Of a DNA stretch of 64,000 nucleotides, positions 26,174-35,332 are shown piece by piece. The translations under genes and the position numbers were made by a program. The notes under the pieces are model-generated. The model was not told where the DNA came from. It ran no database searches and worked only from the letters and a program-made list of their open reading frames with translations. Every line of letters begins with the position of its first letter. Positions within the stretch are counted from its first letter, which is position 1. Origin of the DNA: Quinella sp. 2Q5 (GTDB taxonomy: Bacteria > Bacillota > Negativicutes > Selenomonadales > Selenomonadaceae); assembly GCA_015206785.1 (NCBI GenBank), contig JADEZQ010000005.1, forward strand, positions 1 to 64,000, read 5' to 3'.

Positions 26174-26202
26174 ATTATATCACGCTCGCGGCAGGGGTTG
26201 AA
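26174..26202 (-). promoter_or_regulatory. Promoter for the heptose kinase gene
   Basis: On the minus strand TTCAAC, 17 bases, TATAAT, with an extended -10 (TGATATAAT). It starts transcription about 28 bases before the ATG at 26146. Confidence 0.75.
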
Positions 26203-26218
26203 CGCCGCCGCGCAGAAT
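26191..26218 (+). promoter_or_regulatory. Upstream box, copy 3 (AICAR formyltransferase gene)
   Basis: GCAGG, 16 bases, GCAGAAT, ending 22 bases before the ATG at 26241. It overlaps the divergent heptose kinase promoter on the other strand. Confidence 0.45.
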
Positions 26219-26240
26219 TTTTCCCGCCGAGGTGATTAAA

Positions 26241-27398
26241 ATGAACGAACTGGAATTGAAGTACGGCTGCAACCCGAATCAAAAGCCCGCCAAAGTTTTC
26301 GTGGAGGACGGTGCATTGCCGTTCGAGGTGCTCAACGGTCGACCCGGCTACATCAATTTGCTGGACGCTCTCAACGGTTGGCAACTGGTGCGTGAACTGC
26401 GCGAGGCAACTCAACTTCCCGCCGCCGCGTCATTCAAGCACGTGAGCCCCGCGGGCAGTGCCGTCGCTGAGCCGTTGACTGATGTGCTGAGGAAAATTTA
26501 TTTCGCCGCCGACGAGCTTTCGCCGCAGGCAACCGCTTACGTTCGCGCGCGCGGTGCCGACCGCATGAGCTCTTACGGCGACTTCGCGATCCTTTCCGAC
26601 GAATGCGACGAGACCGTTGCCAATTATCTCAAGCGCGAAGTTTCCGACGGCGTCATCGCTCCGAGCTACTCGCCGAAAGCTTTGGACATCCTCAAAGCCA
26701 AACGCGGCGGAAATTATCTGGTGCTGCGTGTCGACGCTGACTATGAGCCGCCGGAAATTGAACGCAAACAAATTTTCGGCGTGACCTTCGAGCAACGACG
26801 CAACGACGTCAAAATTTCTGCCGACTGCCTGAGCGACGTGCCGACCCGCAACAAAACCTTCACGCCCGAAGCTCGCCGCGACCTCCTGACCGCGCTCATC
26901 ACGCTCAAGTACACGCAATCGAACTCCGTCTGCTACGCGCTGGGCGGGCAAGCTATCGGCATCGGTGCCGGTCAACAGAGCCGCGTTCATTGCACGAGAC
27001 TCGCCGGCAACAAGGCTGATTACTGGTTCCTGCGGCAGTGCCCGAAAGTTTTGGAGCTGCCGTTCAAAGCCGGCGTCAAGCGTCCCGACCGCGACAACGC
27101 AATCGACGTTTACATCGGCGGCGAAACTTTTGACGACGCGTGGCAGAATTTGTTCACCGCCAAACCGAATCCGTTGACTGCCGACGATAAGCTTGCGTGG
27201 CTGAAGAATCTGCGCGGCGTGTCATTGGCGTCGGATGCGTTCTTCCCCTTCGGCGACAACATCGAACGCGCACATCAATCCGGCGTGGACTTCATCGCGC
27301 AAACCGGCGGCTCAATCCGCGACGACAACGTCATCGAAACCTGCGACAAGTACAACATCGCAATGGCTTTCACGCACATCAGACTTTTCCACCACTGA
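26241..27398 (+). CDS. Stand-alone AICAR formyltransferase
   Basis: Encodes 385 aa. It corresponds to the formyltransferase half of PurH, without the IMP cyclohydrolase half. Family pieces are the catalytic Lys-His segment SFKHVSPAGSAVAEP, LKYTQSNSVCYALGGQAIGIGAGQQSR, and the final FIAQTGGSIRDDNVI. It transfers a formyl group from 10-formyl-THF (product of Fhs) to AICAR in purine synthesis. I chose the ATG at 26241 behind GAGGTG; the GTG three codons earlier is part of that ribosome-binding site. The cyclohydrolase must be encoded elsewhere. A terminator follows, shared with uvrB. Confidence 0.9.
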   Translation: MNELELKYGCNPNQKPAKVFVEDGALPFEVLNGRPGYINLLDALNGWQLVRELREATQLPAAASFKHVSPAGSAVAEPLTDVLRKIYFAADELSPQATAYVRARGADRMSSYGDFAILSDECDETVANYLKREVSDGVIAPSYSPKALDILKAKRGGNYLVLRVDADYEPPEIERKQIFGVTFEQRRNDVKISADCLSDVPTRNKTFTPEARRDLLTALITLKYTQSNSVCYALGGQAIGIGAGQQSRVHCTRLAGNKADYWFLRQCPKVLELPFKAGVKRPDRDNAIDVYIGGETFDDAWQNLFTAKPNPLTADDKLAWLKNLRGVSLASDAFFPFGDNIERAHQSGVDFIAQTGGSIRDDNVIETCDKYNIAMAFTHIRLFHH

Positions 27399-27413
27399 AC
27401 GACCGGCGCAATC

Positions 27414-27456
27414 AAAAAGCCGCCTGCCTCACGAACGAGACGGGCGGCTAAAATTT
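27414..27456. terminator. Bidirectional terminator between converging genes
   Basis: AGCCGCCTGCCTC pairs with GAGACGGGCGGCT (13 positions, one mismatch), with AAAAA on the left and AAAATTTTT on the right. It ends both the AICAR formyltransferase and uvrB transcripts. Confidence 0.82.
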
Positions 27457-27457
27457 T

Positions 27458-29434
27458 TCACAGGTGCTCCTCCAGCTTCAAGATGATGTCGCGAAGCTCC
27501 GCCGCGCGTTCAAATTCCAGAGCCCGCGAAGCCTCTTGCATCTGCGCCGTCAAACTTTTGACCAGGTTGCGTCGTTGAGTCGGCGTCAACCTTTCGAGCA
27601 GCTCCGTCGTCGATTGCGGACGCTTGGCGGATTTTTTCAGCGGCAGTTCAATCAGCGGGGCTATCGGCTTTTGAATCGTGCGCGGCGTGATGTGATGGCT
27701 TGCGTTGTATTCGGTCTGGATCGTCCGTCGACGCGATGTCTCGTCCATTGCCCGACGCATTGAATCCGTCACGCGGTCGGCGTAGAGAATCACCTTGCCG
27801 TTGACGTTGCGGGCGGCGCGTCCGATGGTTTGAATCAGCGACGTATCCGAACGCAGGAAGCCTTCCTTGTCCGCGTCTAGGATGGCAATCAGCGAGACTT
27901 CCGGCATGTCGAGCCCTTCGCGCAGCAGATTGATGCCGACGAGGACGTCGAACTTGCCGGCGCGCAGGTCGTGAATGATTTGAGCCCGCTCAAGCGTCAC
28001 CACGTCCGAATGCAGATAGCGCACGCGAACTTTGACGCCGCGCAGATAATCGGTCAGCTCCTCGGCAAATTTTTTCGTTAGCGTCGTGATGAGCACGCGT
28101 TCGTTCATTTGCACGCGCCCGCGGATTTCGGTGATGAGGTCGTCGATTTGGTTGGCGATTGGGCGAACTTCGACGAGCGGGTCAAGCAGTCCCGTCGGGC
28201 GGATAATTTGTTCGACGGTGTTTTGCGATTCGGTCAGCTCAAACTCGGCGGGCGTCGCGCTCACGCAGATGATTTGCGAAATTTTTTCGGCGAACTCGTC
28301 GAATGTCAGCGGGCGATTGTCGCGTGCGCTGGGCAGACGGAAACCGTTGTCGATGAGCGACGACTTGCGCGATTGATCTCCCGCGTACATGGCGCGCAGT
28401 TGCGGCAACGTCACGTGCGATTCGTCGACGACCGTCAAAAATTTTTCGGGGAAGTAGTCAATCAGCGTGAAGGGCGGCTCTCCTGCCCGACGCCCCGTCA
28501 AATGCCGCGAATAATTTTCGATGCCGGAGCAATAGCCCATCTCCGCCATCATCTCCAAATCGAAGCGGGTGCGCTGTTCAATTCGTTGCGCCTCAATCAA
28601 TTTGCCCGCGGCGGTGAAATTTTCGACCTGCGTCAACATCTCGGCGCGGATGTCGCTGACAGCTCGGTTCATGTCGTCGGCGTCGGTGACGTAATGCGAC
28701 GCGGGGAAGATAAACACTTCGTCGCGGCGACCGATGACTTTGCCGGTGAGAATCTCGAACTCGGAAATTTTGTCGACCTCGTCGCCGAACAGCTCAATGC
28801 GAATGGCGCAGCCGTTGTTGCCGGCGGGCGTGACTTCGATGACGTCGCCGCGGACGCGAAATTTGCCGCGTTCGATTATGACGTCGTTGCGTTCGTAGCG
28901 GATTTCAATCAGCCGATGCAAAATTTTTTCGCGGGGAATGGTTTGCCCAACCTTGACGTGCAGAAGCAGCTTGCGGTAGCTTTCGGGCGAGCCGAGCCCG
29001 TAAATACAAGAGACGCTTGCCACGATGATGACGTCTTGCCGTTCAAAAAGTGCACACGTCGCCGAATGCCGCAGTTGGTCAATCTCGTCGTTGATGGCGG
29101 CGTCTTTCTCGATGTAGGTGTCGGTGGCGGCGATGTAAGCTTCGGGCTGGTAGTAGTCGTAGTAGCTGACGAAGTAGCCGACGTAATTTTCGGGGAAAAA
29201 CGTTTTGAACTCGGCGGCGAGTTGCGCGGCGAGCGTTTTGTTATGAGCGATGACGAGCGTGGGCAGTTGAACGCGTTCGATGACTTTGGCGATGGTGAAA
29301 GTTTTTCCCGTGCCCGTTGCACCGAGCAACACCTGTGACCGCAAGCCCGCGTCGATGCCCTGCGCCAATGAGTCGATAGCTTGAGGCTGGTCGCCCGTGG
29401 GATTGAACGGCGCGATGACTTTGAACTTGGACAA
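27458..29434 (-). CDS. uvrB: UvrABC system protein B
   Basis: Encodes 658 aa, the usual UvrB length. It is the damage-verifying helicase-like subunit of nucleotide excision repair. Walker A is GATGTGKTF, the DNA-clamping beta-hairpin is [16 protein letters not shown], helicase motif II is DESHVTLPQ, motif VI is QTIGRAARN, and the C-terminal UVR motif ([10 protein letters not shown]) binds UvrC. I chose the TTG at 29434, giving [10 protein letters not shown] with GGAGGG 8 bases upstream. It is the last gene of the operon that begins with hypA. No uvrA or uvrC is nearby. Confidence 0.96.
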   Translation of the reverse strand: MSKFKVIAPFNPTGDQPQAIDSLAQGIDAGLRSQVLLGATGTGKTFTIAKVIERVQLPTLVIAHNKTLAAQLAAEFKTFFPENYVGYFVSYYDYYQPEAYIAATDTYIEKDAAINDEIDQLRHSATCALFERQDVIIVASVSCIYGLGSPESYRKLLLHVKVGQTIPREKILHRLIEIRYERNDVIIERGKFRVRGDVIEVTPAGNNGCAIRIELFGDEVDKISEFEILTGKVIGRRDEVFIFPASHYVTDADDMNRAVSDIRAEMLTQVENFTAAGKLIEAQRIEQRTRFDLEMMAEMGYCSGIENYSRHLTGRRAGEPPFTLIDYFPEKFLTVVDESHVTLPQLRAMYAGDQSRKSSLIDNGFRLPSARDNRPLTFDEFAEKISQIICVSATPAEFELTESQNTVEQIIRPTGLLDPLVEVRPIANQIDDLITEIRGRVQMNERVLITTLTKKFAEELTDYLRGVKVRVRYLHSDVVTLERAQIIHDLRAGKFDVLVGINLLREGLDMPEVSLIAILDADKEGFLRSDTSLIQTIGRAARNVNGKVILYADRVTDSMRRAMDETSRRRTIQTEYNASHHITPRTIQKPIAPLIELPLKKSAKRPQSTTELLERLTPTQRRNLVKSLTAQMQEASRALEFERAAELRDIILKLEEHL

Positions 29435-29450
29435 AATTTTTCCCTCCGAA

Positions 29451-31070
29451 TCACTTGAACAGCGCACGGTTTTTGCTGATGAGTTCGCCGATCAACATCT
29501 TGCCGCGCAGGTCGGGGTGAATGCCGTCGACGCTGAGCGCGGGGTTCATGGTGCCTTCGCCGTCATAGAAGTACGGTTCGATATCAATGAAGAATTCCTG
29601 CCGCTTGATGTAGTCGTTGATCTTGACGAGCTTGTCGTGCCAATCGGGGTCGGTCGGCGTCTTGAAGGCGCGCATGAGACTTTCGGGGTTGACGGGCATT
29701 AACGTCAGGAACACGGGGCGGATATCGTTTTGCATGCAAAGTTTGCTGATGCCCGAAAGGTCGGCGATGACGTCTTGAGCGGAGATGGATGCGTCGCGCA
29801 GACAGTTGGCACCCGTGGAGATGATTAAGTTCTTCGGCTTGAGCGGCAGAACGTCGTGTTCGAAGCGTTCCAACGTCGTGCGGGCAGTGTCGCCGCTCTT
29901 GCTCAGGTTGACGACGGGAAAGTCGATGTAGGTCTCGTAGCTGTATTGCAGGGCTCGCGGGGAATAGCTGACTGCTCCGCCGCCGTGGCTGATTGAGTCG
30001 CCGAGTATGGCAACGTCCACGCCGCCGGTGTAATCTTCGACGATGAACTTCTCGCTGTTCGACCAGGTGCCGATGGTTTGATTGTTGTCGTCGAGAGCAC
30101 GCACGCGCCACCAATAAGCACCGGCATAGGGTCTCCCATATTCGTCGTAGAGGCTGGCGACGTCTTCGCTGGTCATGCGCCAAACGCTGTCTTGGCTGGG
30201 AGATGTGTCATTCTCTGTCGTCGGCGGATGTATGAGCATTTCCACTTCGTACTTCGCCGCGTCGTGAATCGGTATCCAATCGAACACGTGATAAATCGGC
30301 TGCGGCAGCCAGTCCATGAAGTCGAAGTTGTTAATCAGCGGACAATTGGGCATTGGCTTCGACTCGTCGACGAAAATTTTTTCCGCCTTGCAGAATTCGC
30401 CGATGGGTTCGTGGTACAGACCCAGAGCCCGCGCCCGCCAATAAAGTTCGCGCTTGCCTTTGTAGGGGCGCAGGTCAGCTTGATAGCCGTTGGTGTAGAC
30501 CTTGCGCGTGTCGAACAGATGATGGCGCGTGGAAAGTTGAATGCCGCCTTCGACGTCGGGCAAGCCATCCAAAATCTCCACCTCATAGCAAACGGCATTG
30601 GGCACGACATGCCAGACGAGGAACGGCATCAGCGAGGCGGGATTGTCCGCGCCGTAGTGATAGATGCTCACGGGGTGAGGCGGCGTCGGGAAGTTGGGGT
30701 TGGCGTAAATTTTTTCGCTGCGATAAATTTCGCCGAAGAGCCCGCGAGCCGTGATGAAGTAGTACGTCTGAATCGGCGCACGCGGCACGATGTAGCTTGC
30801 GCCGGCGACAACGTCCTCCTTGAAGATGTGATACGGCGGCGAGCCTTCGACGAGACCGGTGGTGCGGCTGACTGTGGTGACGGTGTAGACGCACGGATAG
30901 GGCAACGTTTGCCAAGTCATCAGCGTATCGTCGCCCGATTGAGCGAACGTGACGTTGAGGGCGCGACCGTTGAGTTGAAGGACGTCGGTCTTCTCGGCGA
31001 CATACATTGCCAACAGCGCGAAGAACGTCATGAGCGCGGCGATGATGATGAACGTCAAAAAATTTTTCAT
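29451..31070 (-). CDS. Membrane-anchored SGNH/GDSL hydrolase with beta-sandwich repeats
   Basis: Encodes 539 aa. An N-terminal membrane helix (about residues 4-25) anchors an extracytoplasmic protein. Residues about 35-345 contain three fibronectin-III-like units, each with aromatic strands such as [17 protein letters not shown] and YWWRVRALD. The C-terminal SGNH domain shows GDSISHGG (nucleophile Ser), STGANCLRD (Asn) and SVDGIHPD (Asp-His). Such enzymes deacylate or deacetylate glycans or lipids; the substrate here is unknown. Its ATG overlaps the upstream stop by 4 bases. Confidence 0.82.
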   Translation of the reverse strand: MKNFLTFIIIAALMTFFALLAMYVAEKTDVLQLNGRALNVTFAQSGDDTLMTWQTLPYPCVYTVTTVSRTTGLVEGSPPYHIFKEDVVAGASYIVPRAPIQTYYFITARGLFGEIYRSEKIYANPNFPTPPHPVSIYHYGADNPASLMPFLVWHVVPNAVCYEVEILDGLPDVEGGIQLSTRHHLFDTRKVYTNGYQADLRPYKGKRELYWRARALGLYHEPIGEFCKAEKIFVDESKPMPNCPLINNFDFMDWLPQPIYHVFDWIPIHDAAKYEVEMLIHPPTTENDTSPSQDSVWRMTSEDVASLYDEYGRPYAGAYWWRVRALDDNNQTIGTWSNSEKFIVEDYTGGVDVAILGDSISHGGGAVSYSPRALQYSYETYIDFPVVNLSKSGDTARTTLERFEHDVLPLKPKNLIISTGANCLRDASISAQDVIADLSGISKLCMQNDIRPVFLTLMPVNPESLMRAFKTPTDPDWHDKLVKINDYIKRQEFFIDIEPYFYDGEGTMNPALSVDGIHPDLRGKMLIGELISKNRALFK

Positions 31071-31540
31071 GGGAAGTAACTCCTAAGCAAGTCAACGTTT
31101 CCGAAGCGAGCGAACAGGCAGGCGGCGATTATCAGCGCGGCGACGAAGTATTCCCGCCACGAGCCGACCTTGAAGAGCTTTAGCCCGTGCTTTCGGTGCG
31201 GCGTGAAGACGGGGACTTTGCCGCAGAGAGCGTCCTCGGCGATGTGCAGCAGTGCCCCGACCAGTGCCCCCGTCGCAAGGTTCAGCGCGAGCGTCGCGTC
31301 GGGGAAGTAGTCTTTGGCAAAGTGCGCCGCGCCAATCAACGCCAGATATATCAGCGGATAATGCGACCATGTGCGGTGACGAGAACGCCACTTCCAATAG
31401 GCGGAGCTGTCACGCGGCGGGGAGCCTTCCACTCTGTCGGGAATGACCGAGCCCACGATTGCCGAAGCCGTCAACAGCGCGTCGTCCGTCGCCGCGGCAA
31501 CGACGAAGCCCGTAACGATTTGGTGATTGATCCACTTCAT
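31067..31540 (-). CDS. YdjM-type membrane-bound metal-dependent hydrolase
   Basis: Encodes 157 aa. The start MKWINHQIVTGFVVAAAT, the IVGSVIPDRVEG segment, SRHRTWSHYPLIY and GALLHIAEDALCGKVPVF match the DUF457/YdjM family of small membrane proteins with conserved His and Asp residues that probably bind metal. About four hydrophobic segments are visible. Family function is poorly defined. It lies 3 bases after hisF and overlaps the SGNH gene by 4 bases. Confidence 0.82.
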   Translation of the reverse strand: MKWINHQIVTGFVVAAATDDALLTASAIVGSVIPDRVEGSPPRDSSAYWKWRSRHRTWSHYPLIYLALIGAAHFAKDYFPDATLALNLATGALVGALLHIAEDALCGKVPVFTPHRKHGLKLFKVGSWREYFVAALIIAACLFARFGNVDLLRSYFP

Positions 31541-31543
31541 GAG

Positions 31544-32305
31544 CTAAAACCTGACCTCGACGCCGCGACCTTGCAGATACTCTTTGACCCGGCGGATGGT
31601 GAACTTGCCGTAATGGAAGACGGACGCCGCAAGTACAGCGTCCGCCTTTCCGTCGACGAGCACGTCGTAGAAATGTTCAAGCTCACCTGCGCCGCCCGAA
31701 GCGATGACGGGGACGTTGACTGCCTCGCTGACCGCGCGGGTCAGTTCGATGTCGTAGCCGCCCTTGGTGCCGTCAGCGTCCATGCTCGTCAGAAGAATTT
31801 CTCCCGCACCGAGAGCGACGCCGCGTTTAACCCATTGCAAGCAATCCAGACCCGTGGGAGTTCTGCCGCCGTTGACGAAGACTTCCCAGCCCGAAGCAGA
31901 GCGTTTGGCATCAACGGCAAGCACGACGCATTGAGAGCCGAAACGTTTTGCGCCGTCGCTGATGAGTTGTGGATTCTTGACTGCCGCGCTGTTGACGGAA
32001 ATTTTGTCCGCGCCCGCCGCCAACATCCGGCGCATATCCTCGACCGTGCGAATGCCGCCGCCGACCGTGAACGGAATGAAGACTTGCGCCGCGCAGCTGC
32101 GTGCGACGTCAATCATGGTGCCGCGGTCGTCAACGCTGGCGGTGATGTCCAAGAAGACGAGTTCGTCGGCGCGTTCGATGTCGTATCGTTTGGCAAGCTC
32201 GACGGGATCGCCCGCGTCGCGCAAGCCGACAAAGTTCGTGCCCTTAACGACGCGCCCCGCCTTCACGTCCAGGCAGGGAATGATTCGTTTGGTCAACATG
32301 TTCAA
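31544..32305 (-). CDS. hisF: Imidazole glycerol phosphate synthase subunit HisF
   Basis: Encodes 253 aa, the usual length. It is a TIM-barrel cyclase that uses ammonia from HisH to make imidazole glycerol phosphate and AICAR. Catalytic Asp residues are in [14 protein letters not shown] and AVDAKR, and phosphate-binding loops are [10 protein letters not shown] and [11 protein letters not shown]. Its AICAR by-product is the substrate of the formyltransferase at 26241. The start overlaps hisA by 4 bases. No other his genes are in the window. Confidence 0.97.
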   Translation of the reverse strand: MNMLTKRIIPCLDVKAGRVVKGTNFVGLRDAGDPVELAKRYDIERADELVFLDITASVDDRGTMIDVARSCAAQVFIPFTVGGGIRTVEDMRRMLAAGADKISVNSAAVKNPQLISDGAKRFGSQCVVLAVDAKRSASGWEVFVNGGRTPTGLDCLQWVKRGVALGAGEILLTSMDADGTKGGYDIELTRAVSEAVNVPVIASGGAGELEHFYDVLVDGKADAVLAASVFHYGKFTIRRVKEYLQGRGVEVRF

Positions 32306-33027
32306 CCCTCCGCAATCGCAATCGCCGCCGACAAATCCAACGCGCCGGTGTAAATCGCTTTGCCGACGATGACGCCGACCACGCCCGAAGACTCGACAGC
32401 TTTCAACGCGCGGATGTCGTCGATGGATTTCACGCCGCCCGACGCCACGACGTCCGCGCCGGAAGACTTTGCAAGCTCGGCAAACGTTTTGGCGTCGACG
32501 CCGCTCAACATGCCGTCCTTGCTGATGTCGGTGAAGATGATGGTGCTCACGCCAATATCCGCAATTTTTTTCGCAAGCTCGGCGGCGGTGACGGTGCTCG
32601 ACCTTTCCCAGCCGTGCACAGCGACTTTACCTGCGCGGGCGTCGATTCCGACGACGATTCTGTCATCGAAACGCGCGACCGCCTGCGCCACGAGATTAAA
32701 ATTTTCCACGGCGACGCTGCCCAAAATCACGCGGTTAACGCCCAACGTCAACAGCGCGTCGATATCGTCGAGCGTTCGGATTCCGCCGCCGACCTCGATG
32801 GGAATGGTGACGGCGTCGAGAATTTTTTTGATGGCGTCGAGATTTTTGGGATGACCCTCGCGCGCGCCGTCCAAATCCACCACGTGCAGGAAAGTCGCGC
32901 CTGCCGCTTGCCAACGCAGAGCCGTCGCCGCCGCGTCGTCGGAATAAACGGTCTCGCGGTTGAAGTCGCCTTGCACGAGCCGAACGCACTTGCCGCCGCG
33001 CAAATCAATCGCAGGAAAAATTTTCAT
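32302..33027 (-). CDS. hisA: Phosphoribosylformimino-AICAR-ribotide isomerase HisA
   Basis: Encodes 241 aa. It is a TIM-barrel isomerase in histidine synthesis, acting just before His[17 protein letters not shown] carries the catalytic Asp, and [16 protein letters not shown] and [11 protein letters not shown] loops bind phosphate. It overlaps the hydrogenase protease gene and hisF by 4 bases on each side, so it is translationally coupled to both. Confidence 0.97.
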   Translation of the reverse strand: MKIFPAIDLRGGKCVRLVQGDFNRETVYSDDAAATALRWQAAGATFLHVVDLDGAREGHPKNLDAIKKILDAVTIPIEVGGGIRTLDDIDALLTLGVNRVILGSVAVENFNLVAQAVARFDDRIVVGIDARAGKVAVHGWERSSTVTAAELAKKIADIGVSTIIFTDISKDGMLSGVDAKTFAELAKSSGADVVASGGVKSIDDIRALKAVESSGVVGVIVGKAIYTGALDLSAAIAIAEG

Positions 33028-33512
33028 CGCTGAACCTCCAATCCCCAGCCGCGCAAAATTTCCAGAGCCTGCGCCGCGAACTTCGGCACCAAAATTTTCA
33101 TCGGCTCGGTGAGTTCGACGCCCGCTTCCAGGCTGAAGGGTTGTGCGCCGATTAATTCCACGTGCGGCAATTTGTTCGACAGCTCCAACATCGTGAGCAC
33201 GTCTTGAATGCCGACCTCGTGTGCGGAAATTTTTTGCGCGAAGTGTTTGCGTATCTCGTTGCCGCGCAGATGGAACGTCGTGCCCGACTCAACGCCGCCG
33301 TCAATCGAATCGACAATCAGCAACCGCCGCGTGCCCCAGACGAAATGCAACAGTTCCACGCCGAGCGTGCCGCCGTCAATGAGCGCGACGTTTGGCGGGA
33401 ACGTGAAATTTTTTTGCAAATACTCAACCACGCGCACGCCAAAGCCCTCGTCGCTCAGGATTGTGTTGCCGACGCCGAGCACGGTGTTTTCCGCCGCAAA
33501 CAGCCCGTCCAT
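33024..33512 (-). CDS. Hydrogenase maturation endopeptidase (HyaD/HybD family)
   Basis: Encodes 162 aa. It cleaves the C-terminal tail of a [NiFe]-hydrogenase large subunit after nickel insertion. The nickel-sensing residues are visible: Glu in GVGNTILSDEGFG, Asp in LLIVDSIDGG, and His in ISAHEVGIQD. I chose the ATG at 33512, which overlaps the hypB stop as TGATG. The hydrogenase structural genes are not in this window. Confidence 0.9.
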   Translation of the reverse strand: MDGLFAAENTVLGVGNTILSDEGFGVRVVEYLQKNFTFPPNVALIDGGTLGVELLHFVWGTRRLLIVDSIDGGVESGTTFHLRGNEIRKHFAQKISAHEVGIQDVLTMLELSNKLPHVELIGAQPFSLEAGVELTEPMKILVPKFAAQALEILRGWGLEVQR

Positions 33513-34168
33513 CAGCGCACCGTCCTTCCGATGAGCCACGCCGCCCAATCGTCGAGCCCGTCGCCGCGTGTGCAGGAAGTCTCGAAAATTTTTATCGTCG
33601 GGTGCAACGTCGTCAGGTCTTGCCGCGCGGAAGGCAAATCAAAGTTCGTGAACTCCAGCAGGTCGATTTTGTTAAGCACGACCGCCGCCGACTCCTTGAA
33701 GATGAGCGGGTACTTCAACGGCTTATCGTCGCCTTCGGTAATCGACAGCACGACCGCCTTGAAGTTTTCGCCGATGTCGAATTCCGCGGGGCAGACCAGA
33801 TTGCCGACGTTCTCGACGATGAGCAAGTCCAGTGCGTCCAGATTGAGCGACATGCACGCCCGCTGAATCATTGCCGCGTCCAGATGACAGCCGCCCGCCG
33901 TGTTGATTTGGATGACGTCGACGCCCGCCCGTTCGATTCGTTCGGCATCTTTGGCGGTGAACAGGTCGCCTTCAATCACCGCGACGCGCAGCCTTCCGAC
34001 GATTCGCCGCAATGTCTGTTCAAGCAGCGTGGTCTTGCCGGAGCCCGGCGAGCCCATCAAGTTCATCACCGCAACGCCGCGTTCAGCGAAGAGTTTCCGG
34101 TTGAGCGCGGCAATCTCGTCGTTCGCGCCCAAAATATTTTTCATCAGCTTAATTTCCAGTTCAATCAC
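33512..34168 (-). CDS. hypB: Hydrogenase nickel incorporation protein HypB
   Basis: Encodes 218 aa. It is the GTPase that drives nickel delivery to hydrogenase together with HypA. The P-loop is MGSPGSGKTTLLE, GDLFTAKDAERI and NTAGGCHLD carry metal-site residues, LIVENVGNLVCP is the G3 region, and LNKIDLL is the G4 region. It starts at a GTG directly after the hypA stop codon. There is no long histidine-rich N-terminus, so nickel storage is unlikely. Confidence 0.95.
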   Translation of the reverse strand: MIELEIKLMKNILGANDEIAALNRKLFAERGVAVMNLMGSPGSGKTTLLEQTLRRIVGRLRVAVIEGDLFTAKDAERIERAGVDVIQINTAGGCHLDAAMIQRACMSLNLDALDLLIVENVGNLVCPAEFDIGENFKAVVLSITEGDDKPLKYPLIFKESAAVVLNKIDLLEFTNFDLPSARQDLTTLHPTIKIFETSCTRGDGLDDWAAWLIGRTVR

Positions 34169-34507
34169 CTACTCACAATCCACGAAGTCAACTTGAAGCT
34201 CACGGCCGCCGCGCAGAACCAATACGCCGTCGCATTCGGGGCAGAAGAAGTTGTAGCGTTCAAGCCGAAAAATTTTTCCGCAGCCGTTGCATTCGGCAGT
34301 GACGGGCACGCGTTCAATGACGAGTTCGGCATCGGCGGCGGGAGAAAATTTTTTCAGCACATCAAACGCCATACGCAACGCCTCGACCTCGACGCCGGCC
34401 ATATCGCCGAGCCTGAGCCCGACGCGAAAAATTTTGTCCGCGTGATTTTGCCGCGCCGCCTCGACTGCAATGCTCAAAACATTTTCGGCAAGCGTCGCCT
34501 CGTGCAA
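34169..34507 (-). CDS. hypA: Hydrogenase maturation nickel metallochaperone HypA
   Basis: Encodes 112 aa. The N-terminal Met-His-Glu nickel site (MHEATLAENV) and two zinc-binding CxxC motifs (CNGCGK and CPECDG) are present. HypA hands nickel to the hydrogenase large subunit with HypB. CGGAGGTG lies upstream of the ATG. It is the first gene of the operon hypA-hypB-protease-hisA-hisF-ydjM-like-SGNH-uvrB. A degenerate copy of the dispersed repeat lies just upstream. Confidence 0.95.
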   Translation of the reverse strand: MHEATLAENVLSIAVEAARQNHADKIFRVGLRLGDMAGVEVEALRMAFDVLKKFSPAADAELVIERVPVTAECNGCGKIFRLERYNFFCPECDGVLVLRGGRELQVDFVDCE

Positions 34508-34533
34508 ACCAAATCACCTCCGAAACCAATCGT

Positions 34534-34588
34534 CACCCGTCGCGGGTAGCTGGCAACACGACATCCCATTGCCAGCAAAAGAAAGTAT
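34534..34588 (-). repeat. Dispersed structured repeat, copy E (short form, upstream of hypA)
   Basis: Read on the minus strand it begins TACTTTCTTTTGCTGGCAA and ends GACGGGTG, aligning along its length with copy B at 36122-36175. GCTGGCAA pairs perfectly with TTGCCAGC. It points toward hypA, as copies A, B and D point toward their downstream genes. Confidence 0.65.
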
Positions 34589-34601
34589 GAGCCCGCCCGT
34601 C

Positions 34602-35282
34602 TCACGGGCACGAAAAAAATTCATTCTCCGCCGCAATGCACAACATGTGATAAATCGGCAGATGAAACTCCTGAATCGTGTGCGACGAATCAGCCGGCAC
34701 GCAGACCGCCACGTCCGACAGATGCCGCAACCGACCGCCGCGCCGACCGGTCATTGCCACGACCTTGAGCCCGATAACCTTGGCGACCTCCACGGCGAAG
34801 AGCACGTTGTCCGAGTTGCCCGACGTCGATATCGCAAGCAGAACGTCGCCTTCACGACCGAGCCCGAAGATTTGTTGCGCGAAGATCAAATCGGGCTTGG
34901 CGTCGTTTGCGAAGGCGGTCAGCAGTGACGTTTCGCCGACCAGACTCACCGCGGGCAATGCGCCCTGCAAGTTCGCCTTGAAGTATTCGACATCGGCGGG
35001 GAAAATTTCACGGGCACGCGCCACGAATTCCGGACGGAACTTGTCAATGCGCCGCGGTAGAAGAAAACCTTTCATCAGTTCGCCGACGATGTGCATGGCA
35101 TCAGCCGCGCTGCCGCCGTTGCCGCAGGTGATGAGCTTGCCGCCGCCGCGCCAGCCGTCGCAAAGAGTCTCGACCATCTCGAACAAATCGTCCCGACAAA
35201 TTTCCAGCGCGGGATAACGTTTGAGTAGCTCGTTGATTTTGTCTGCAGTGGTTGATTTAATGATAATCGCTCCTTTACGCAA
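34602..35282 (-). CDS. gmhA: SIS-domain phosphosugar isomerase, GmhA type
   Basis: Encodes up to 226 aa. It is a sedoheptulose 7-phosphate isomerase-like SIS protein, the first step of LPS heptose synthesis. The phosphosugar-binding GNGGSAADAMHIVGEL, a second segment AISTSGNSDNVL, and the late His in IQEFHLPIYHML are present. The TTG at 35282 lacks a ribosome-binding site. AAAGGAG lies just inside the frame and is ideally spaced from an ATT codon at 35261, so translation may start there, as in infC. A specialised SIS relative cannot be excluded. Confidence 0.83.
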   Translation of the reverse strand: MRKGAIIIKSTTADKINELLKRYPALEICRDDLFEMVETLCDGWRGGGKLITCGNGGSAADAMHIVGELMKGFLLPRRIDKFRPEFVARAREIFPADVEYFKANLQGALPAVSLVGETSLLTAFANDAKPDLIFAQQIFGLGREGDVLLAISTSGNSDNVLFAVEVAKVIGLKVVAMTGRRGGRLRHLSDVAVCVPADSSHTIQEFHLPIYHMLCIAAENEFFSCP

Positions 35283-35310
35283 AAGACTGCCGATCGTTCG
35301 ACCGACAGTC
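35281..35310 (-). terminator. Hairpin terminator after the EIIA gene
   Basis: On the minus strand GACTGTCGGTC pairs with GATCGGCAGTC over 11 bp (two G-T pairs) around a GAAC loop, followed by TTTT. The T run is short. It abuts the 5' end of gmhA. Confidence 0.65.
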
Positions 35311-35332
35311 CGAAATTTTTTGACCGTGAGAA

